Origin: Rhodoferax sp.
GTDB taxonomy: Bacteria; Pseudomonadota; Gammaproteobacteria; Burkholderiales; Burkholderiaceae_C
Direction of reading: 5' to 3'
DNA length: 64,000 bases
Assembly: GCF_030653815.1 (NCBI RefSeq)
Contig: NZ_JAURYQ010000023.1
Location: forward strand, 1 to 64,000
Shown here one piece after another: positions 59,712 to 64,000 of the stretch; position 1 is the stretch's first letter; every line of letters begins with the position of its first letter. The notes under the pieces were generated by a model that was not told the DNA's origin, ran no database searches, and saw only the letters and a list, made by a program, of their open reading frames with translations. Both the position numbers and the translations under genes were made by a program.

Positions 59712-61034
59712 ATGGCAAAAACAAATTCTTCTGATTCCAGCCAGGCCGCCGCGCCCAACACGGCGCTGCTGCCCGTGCCCGCCTCCGAGCGGGTGTTCAA
59801 CTGGCACAACCACGCCGCGCTGTGGTTCAGCCTGGGTGTGGGCCTGCTGGTGATGCAGGTGGGCGCCTACCTGGTGCCGGCGGTGGGCAGCCGCGATGCG
59901 GCCATCGCCATCGTGCTGGGCTCGCTGATTGGCGCCGGTTTGCTGGCCTGGACTGCGCGACTGGGCTGTCAGACCGGTTTGTCAAGCGCGGCACTGATGC
60001 ATGCCACCTATGGCAGCGCCTTTGCCCGCCTGCCGGTGCTGCTGAACATGGCGCAACTGATCGGCTGGACCACGTTCGAGCTGGTCATCATGCGCGACGG
60101 CACCGCGGCCATTGGCCAGCAATCCTTGGGCCTGAGACTTGACGGCGTCGAAGGCCGGGTGCTGACCACGCTGCTGTGGGGCGGCGTGTTGGTGCTGCTG
60201 CTGTCGCGCCCGATGACGCAACTGGTGCGCAAAATTGTCAGCCGGGTGGCGTTGCCGCTGGTGATTGCCTCGCTGCTGTGGCTGACCTGGCAGTTTGGCG
60301 GCCAGGTGCAAGCGCTGGGGTTGGAGGCGTTTTGGGCGCGCCCGGGCAACGGCAGCATGGGCATGTTGTCAGCCATGGACCTGGTGATGGCGATGCCGGT
60401 GTCATGGCTGCCGCTGGTGGCTGACTACGCGCGTTACGGCAAATCAGGCAAAAGCGCCATGAGCGGCACCTGGCTCGGCTATGCACTGGCCAACATCTGG
60501 TGCTACGCGCTGGGCGTGATGGTGGTGACGGTGGCGGCACCGGGCACCGATCTGGTCAGCGCCCTGCTGCTGGCCCAGGGCGGCCTGCTGGCCCTGACGC
60601 TGATTTTGGTGGACGAGGTGGACAACGCGTACGGCGACGTGTATTCAGGCGCGGTGTCGGGCCACAGCATCAAGCCGGGCTGGAGCGTGCGCCAATGGGG
60701 CCTGGCGCTGGCCGTGGTGTGCACCGGCCTGGCGCTGGTGCTACCAATGCACAGCCTGGAGCCGTTTTTACTGATGCTGAGCTCGGTCTTCGTGCCGCTG
60801 TACGGCGTGATTCTGGGCCGCCTGGCACTGTCGGGCGGGGCTGTGGTTCGCAATGACAAAGCGGTGGACTGGTCCGCCGCGCTGCTGTGGCTGGGCGGCA
60901 TTGGCTGCTACCACGCGCTGGCGCAATTTGCACCGCAATTTGGTGCGGCGCTGCCGACGCTGGCGGCCACGTTTGTGCTGGCCTGGCTGACGCGCCCGGT
61001 CACAGTACTGGCCTCGACCGGGATCAAAGCATGA
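59712..61034 (+). CDS. cytX: CytX-like permease (NCS1 family), probable thiamine precursor transporter
   Basis: About 440 residues with some 12 membrane helices. NCS1/purine-cytosine permease family signature in ALWFSLGVGLLVMQVGAYLVP and WLPLVADYARYGKSGKSAMSGTWLGYALANIW, and LVDEVDNAYGDVYSGAVSG. CytX proteins under TPP riboswitches are predicted to import hydroxymethylpyrimidine. The ATG at 59712 has GGAG 7 bp upstream; starts further up lie inside the riboswitch platform. Overlaps thiO by 4 bp. Confidence 0.92.
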   Translation: MAKTNSSDSSQAAAPNTALLPVPASERVFNWHNHAALWFSLGVGLLVMQVGAYLVPAVGSRDAAIAIVLGSLIGAGLLAWTARLGCQTGLSSAALMHATYGSAFARLPVLLNMAQLIGWTTFELVIMRDGTAAIGQQSLGLRLDGVEGRVLTTLLWGGVLVLLLSRPMTQLVRKIVSRVALPLVIASLLWLTWQFGGQVQALGLEAFWARPGNGSMGMLSAMDLVMAMPVSWLPLVADYARYGKSGKSAMSGTWLGYALANIWCYALGVMVVTVAAPGTDLVSALLLAQGGLLALTLILVDEVDNAYGDVYSGAVSGHSIKPGWSVRQWGLALAVVCTGLALVLPMHSLEPFLLMLSSVFVPLYGVILGRLALSGGAVVRNDKAVDWSAALLWLGGIGCYHALAQFAPQFGAALPTLAATFVLAWLTRPVTVLASTGIKA

Positions 61035-62167
61035 ACATCACCATCCTGGGTGCCGGCCTGATGGGTCGGCTGCTGGCTTGCTCTTTGGCACGCACTGGCC
61101 ACAGCTTGACCGTCTATGAAGCCGCCGCAGCCGATTCACGCCGCGCCGCCGCGTTTGCAGCGGCTGCCATGCTGGCACCTTTGGCCGAGTCGGCCGTGGC
61201 AGAAGACACGGTGGTGCGCATGGGTCAATATGGCCTGACGCGCTGGCCCGAGCTTATCGCCGAACTCGATGCCCCGGTGTTCTTCCAGCAGCAGGGCACG
61301 CTGGTGGTCTGGCACCGCCAGGACGCGGCAGAGGCACAGCGCTTTGGTCAATTGCTGGCCGCCACCGGCAAGCGACTGCCCAGCCTGCCCACCCAAAAAA
61401 CACTGGATGCGGCAGGGCTGGACCAGTTGGAGCCCGGCCTGGGCGCGCACTTTGCACAGGGCCTGTACCTGCCCGGCGAAGGCCAGCTGGACAACCACCA
61501 GCTGATGGACGCGCTGCTGGCCCAAATGCAGCGCCTGCAGGTCAGCCTGCACTGGAACACAGCGCGCAGCCCGGGCGACTTTGCCCCGGGCCAGACCGGT
61601 CAGCCTGACTGGGTGCTGGACTGCCGCGGCCTGGGCGCGCAACCCCAATGGCCAGGCTTGCGCGGTGTGCGTGGCGAGATCATCACCCTGCACGCCCCCA
61701 ACGTGACGCTGTCGCGCCCGACCCGGCTGATTCACCCGCGTTACCCGATCTACATCGCGCCCAAGCAGGACGGTTATTTTTTGGTGGGTGCCACAGAAAT
61801 CGAATCGGACGACACGTCGCCCGTGAGTGTGCGCTCTTGCCTGGAGCTGCTGAGCGCGGCCTACACGGTGGACCCCGCTTTTGGCGAGGCACGCATTGTG
61901 GAGCTGGTGGCGCAGTGCCGCCCCACCCTGCCCGACAACCTGCCTGAAGTGCGCTATTTGGGCGCGCGTTGCCTGCAGGTCAACGGCCTGTATCGCCACG
62001 GCTACCTGATCGCCCCGGCCATGGTGGATGTGGTGCTGCAGTTGATGGATGACGGACGTTCGGCATTGGCAGAAAATATGAATTGCCGCGTTGCTGATGT
62101 TGCCGGGGCTGTCATTGCGAGCGAAGCGCGGCAATCCATGAACCCGGTTGCCCAGGAGCCTGCTTGA
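61031..62167 (+). CDS. thiO: Glycine oxidase ThiO
   Basis: 378 residues. FAD-dependent D-amino acid oxidase fold that turns glycine into the imine used for thiazole synthesis. FAD loop ILGAGLMGRLLACSLARTG at the N-terminus; YPIYIAPKQDGYFLVGATEIESDD; substrate-side CRPTLPDNLPEVRYLG and NGLYRHGYLIAPAMVD. The last 35 residues (from about MNCRVADVAGA through VIASEARQSM) derive from a palindromic repeat and extend the usual C-terminus. The ATG overlaps the cytX stop and the TGA overlaps the thiS start by one base. Confidence 0.93.
   Translation: MNITILGAGLMGRLLACSLARTGHSLTVYEAAAADSRRAAAFAAAAMLAPLAESAVAEDTVVRMGQYGLTRWPELIAELDAPVFFQQQGTLVVWHRQDAAEAQRFGQLLAATGKRLPSLPTQKTLDAAGLDQLEPGLGAHFAQGLYLPGEGQLDNHQLMDALLAQMQRLQVSLHWNTARSPGDFAPGQTGQPDWVLDCRGLGAQPQWPGLRGVRGEIITLHAPNVTLSRPTRLIHPRYPIYIAPKQDGYFLVGATEIESDDTSPVSVRSCLELLSAAYTVDPAFGEARIVELVAQCRPTLPDNLPEVRYLGARCLQVNGLYRHGYLIAPAMVDVVLQLMDDGRSALAENMNCRVADVAGAVIASEARQSMNPVAQEPA
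62078..62140 (+). repeat. Palindromic repeat at the 3' end of thiO, in frame
   Basis: A degenerate left end (62078-62090, ATGAATTGCCGCG) and a full right arm (62111-62140), identical in sequence to the cysI arm. Read as VIASEARQSM near the ThiO C-terminus; the original stop appears to have been displaced downstream. Confidence 0.88.
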
Positions 62168-62376
62168 TGTCCCCCGTCATCTCGGTTCACATCAACGGCC
62201 GGGCCTTCACCCTGTCCGCCCCCGCCACACTGGCGGACGCGGTGGCGCTGTTGCAGTTGAAGCCGCCTTTTGCCGCCGCCGTCAATCTGCAGTTCGTCCC
62301 CAATACCCGGTACCACCACACGCCCTTGTCCGACGCCGACCAGATTGACCTGATCGCGCCGGTCACCGGGGGCTAG
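62167..62376 (+). CDS. thiS: Sulfur carrier protein ThiS
   Basis: 69 residues, ubiquitin-like. The C-terminal Gly-Gly (DLIAPVTGG) becomes the thiocarboxylate that donates sulfur to the thiazole. HINGRAFTLSAPATLADAVALLQL and QFVPNTRYHHTPLSDADQIDL are typical. Start ATG at 62167, overlapping the thiO stop; a TTG one codon earlier is less likely. No thiF is seen in the window. Confidence 0.95.
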   Translation: MSPVISVHINGRAFTLSAPATLADAVALLQLKPPFAAAVNLQFVPNTRYHHTPLSDADQIDLIAPVTGG

Positions 62377-62387
62377 GAAACCCCTCC

Positions 62388-63200
62388 ATGAACCTGAATT
62401 CGAACCCACCCACCGACGCCCTGGTGCTCTACGGCCAGACCTTTGCCAGCCGCCTGCTGCTGGGCACCTCGCGTTATCCGTCGCCCGGCGTGCTGCAAGC
62501 GGCCATCAAGCTGGCGCAGCCGGCCATGCTGACCGCCTCGCTGCGCCGGCAAAACCTGCAACCCGGCGAGGCCACGCCCAACCGCTTCTGGGCCATGCTG
62601 GCCGAACTGAAGGTGCCGGTGCTGCCCAACACCGCCGGTTGCCACAGCGTGCAGGAAGTCATCGCCACGGCCCACATGGCGCGCGAGGTGTTTGGCACGC
62701 CCTGGCTCAAGCTGGAGCTGATCGGCGATGACTACACGCTGCAGCCCGACACCCTGAACCTGGTGGAGGCGGCCAGCAGGCTGATCAAGGACGGTTTTCT
62801 GGTGCTGCCCTATTGCACCGAAGACCTGGTGCTGTGCCAGCGCCTGGTCGATGTCGGTTGCCAGGCCATCATGCCCTGGGCGGCGCCGATCGGCACCGGC
62901 AAGGGCCCGCTCAACCCCCACGCGCTGCGCACCCTGCGCGAGCGCCTGAATGTGCCGCTGCTGGTGGACGCCGGTCTCGGTTTGCCGTCGCACGCGTGCC
63001 AGGTGATGGAATGGGGCTTTGACGGCGTGCTGCTCAACACCGCCGTGGCACTGGCGCAGGACCCGGTGCGCATGGCCGGCGCTTTTGCCGATGCAACACG
63101 GGCCGGCCGGGCCGCGTTTTTGTCGGGCGTGATGCCCGAACACGACAGCGCGCAGCCCAGCACCCCGGTGCTGGGCACGCCGTTCTGGCACCAGGCCTGA
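62388..63200 (+). CDS. thiG: Thiazole synthase
   Basis: 270 residues. Makes the thiazole phosphate from dehydroglycine, deoxyxylulose phosphate and ThiS thiocarboxylate. Barrel enzyme with the Schiff-base Lys108 in WLKLELIGDD; further motifs PNTAGCHSVQEVIATAHMARE, GCQAIMPWAAPIGTGKG, PLLVDAGLGLPSHA and VLLNTAVALAQDPVRMA. It starts 11 bp after thiS. Confidence 0.96.
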   Translation: MNLNSNPPTDALVLYGQTFASRLLLGTSRYPSPGVLQAAIKLAQPAMLTASLRRQNLQPGEATPNRFWAMLAELKVPVLPNTAGCHSVQEVIATAHMAREVFGTPWLKLELIGDDYTLQPDTLNLVEAASRLIKDGFLVLPYCTEDLVLCQRLVDVGCQAIMPWAAPIGTGKGPLNPHALRTLRERLNVPLLVDAGLGLPSHACQVMEWGFDGVLLNTAVALAQDPVRMAGAFADATRAGRAAFLSGVMPEHDSAQPSTPVLGTPFWHQA

Positions 63201-63210
63201 AACCATCGCC

Positions 63211-64000
63211 ATGCAAGATCTGAACACCATGGCCACCTTGGCCGGCGAGATCATCCGCCGGCACAGCCATCTGGCACTGCAGGCGAACCCATTGGATCGG
63301 CTGCCGATGGCGCTAGCAGCCATGCCTGCGGCGCTCACCGAGCCCATCCCACAAGCGGTGTATGCCGCCTGCCGTGCGCTGGACTTCATCGACATCGATG
63401 CCCATTGCGTGGCCAGCGCCTGGCAGCGGCAAAACGAACGCACCAGCCAATTTGATGCCAGCGTCTGGCCCGCCGAGCCACAGGACTTTGATTTGCGTGT
63501 TTTGCCTGTCATTGCGAGCGAAGCGTGGCAATCCATGAATTCAGGGGCCATGGATTGCCACGGCGCTGACGCGCCTCGCAATGACGAATCAAGTGGTGCG
63601 TGCTTCGACGCTTTTGCCCCCTGCCCGCAGCAGTTGGGCCTTTACGCGGTGCTGCCCGATGCGGCCTGGGTCGGGCGCATGGCGCGGGCCGGGGTGCCGA
63701 CGGTGCAGTTGCGCTTCAAGTCGGACGACCCGGCGGCCGTCCGGCGTGAGGTGGCGGCGGCGGTGCGGGCGGTGCACGGCACCGGCGCGCTGCTGTTCAT
63801 CAACGACCATTGGCAGGCGGCCATCGCGGCCGGGGCCTATGGCGTGCACCTGGGCCAGGAAGACCTGGAAGGGCTGGGCGGCGCTGACCTGAACGCGATC
63901 CGCACCGCCGGACTGCGCCTGGGGCTGAGCAGCCACGGCTATGCCGAGATGCTGCGCGCGGCCGCGGTGCAACCGAGCTACATCGCCATGGGGGCCGTTT
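63211..64000 (+). CDS. thiE: Thiamine-phosphate synthase ThiE with N-terminal extension (3' end cut by the window)
   Basis: Open from the ATG at 63211 to the window end (263 codons, no stop). The C-terminal part is ThiE: LGLYAVLPDAAWVGRMARAGVPTVQLRFKS, LLFINDHWQAAIAAGAYGVHLGQEDL, LRLGLSSHGYAEML. It couples HMP-diphosphate to thiazole phosphate. Before it lies an extension of about 98 residues (MQDLNTMATLAGEIIRRHSHLALQ..., DFIDIDAHCVASAWQRQNERTSQFDASVWP) similar in style to extended ThiE of Burkholderiales, function unknown. Between extension and ThiE core, residues about 100-130 are a translated palindromic repeat. ThiE normally needs about 80 more residues, beyond this window. Confidence 0.9.
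   Translation, partial: MQDLNTMATLAGEIIRRHSHLALQANPLDRLPMALAAMPAALTEPIPQAVYAACRALDFIDIDAHCVASAWQRQNERTSQFDASVWPAEPQDFDLRVLPVIASEAWQSMNSGAMDCHGADAPRNDESSGACFDAFAPCPQQLGLYAVLPDAAWVGRMARAGVPTVQLRFKSDDPAAVRREVAAAVRAVHGTGALLFINDHWQAAIAAGAYGVHLGQEDLEGLGGADLNAIRTAGLRLGLSSHGYAEMLRAAAVQPSYIAMGAV
63508..63586 (+). repeat. Palindromic repeat inside thiE, in frame
   Basis: A right-type arm (63508-63537, one base different from the cysI arm: GCGTGG for GCGCGG) precedes an inverted arm (63549-63586). They are translated as VIASEAWQSM, then MDCHGADAPRND, with no stop. Arm order is the reverse of that in cysI. It lies in the linker between the N-terminal extension and the ThiE core. Confidence 0.9.

Overview
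The window comes from a Betaproteobacterium of the order Burkholderiales, most likely family Comamonadaceae and Rhodoferax-like. This is inferred from gene content and order (guaBA next to rnfH-ratA-smpB; TauE-cysI-DUF934-cysHDN; cytX-thiOSG-thiE behind a TPP riboswitch; a small Trp-rich protein beside lgt), high GC and protein sequence character; no 16S rRNA is present. It is a chromosomal, gene-dense, mostly housekeeping segment. I see no tRNA, rRNA, CRISPR array, prophage or complete insertion sequence.

Layout. 0-5.5 kb: purine synthesis (guaB-guaA), a DUF4124 protein, rnfH-ratA, smpB and rpsT, closed by a strong terminator. 5.5-8.4 kb: a DUF3579 protein and the arginine genes argD-argF. 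8.4-18 kb: a microaerobic respiration block with a COG2836 membrane protein, hemN, an FNR-type regulator, a FixH-like protein, ccoNOQP, ccoS, ccoI and a universal stress protein. It carries two perfect FNR boxes and one near-perfect FNR/FixK-type site. 18-26 kb: a malonyl-CoA synthetase-like ligase, a crotonase, lgt, a small cytochrome c, acs, a YqhA-type membrane protein and dusA. 25.7-36.3 kb: map-glnD, then def-ligA-zipA-smc on the other strand. 36.5-45.7 kb: a split chromate transporter pair, then a sulfur assimilation run (TauE-like transporter, cysI, DUF934, cysH, cysD, cysN), followed by fdxA and a ferredoxin-NADP reductase. 45.6-57 kb: cysE, trmJ, suhB, a PrlF/YhaV toxin-antitoxin pair beside a broken Crp-family gene, relA, a hydrolase, a 3-hydroxybutyrate dehydrogenase, a DsrE-like lipoprotein, a SIMPL protein and an OmpR/EnvZ pair. 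57-64 kb: a YgiQ radical SAM protein, then a TPP-riboswitch-controlled thiamine operon cytX-thiO-thiS-thiG-thiE, the last gene running off the window.

The genes form several working groups: oxygen-controlled cbb3 oxidase assembly with haem synthesis, sulfate reduction to sulfide plus O-acetylserine supply (cysE), thiazole synthesis for thiamine, nitrogen sensing (glnD), and the stringent response (relA).

The most unusual feature is a dispersed palindromic repeat (arms of about 30 bp). It lies between genes and also inside coding sequences. It is translated in the same frame within an interdomain linker of cysI, an interdomain linker of thiE and the C-terminal tail of thiO, and it supplies the start region of the ferredoxin-NADP reductase. 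This resembles the behaviour of Rickettsia palindromic elements and is the best candidate here for something not well described.
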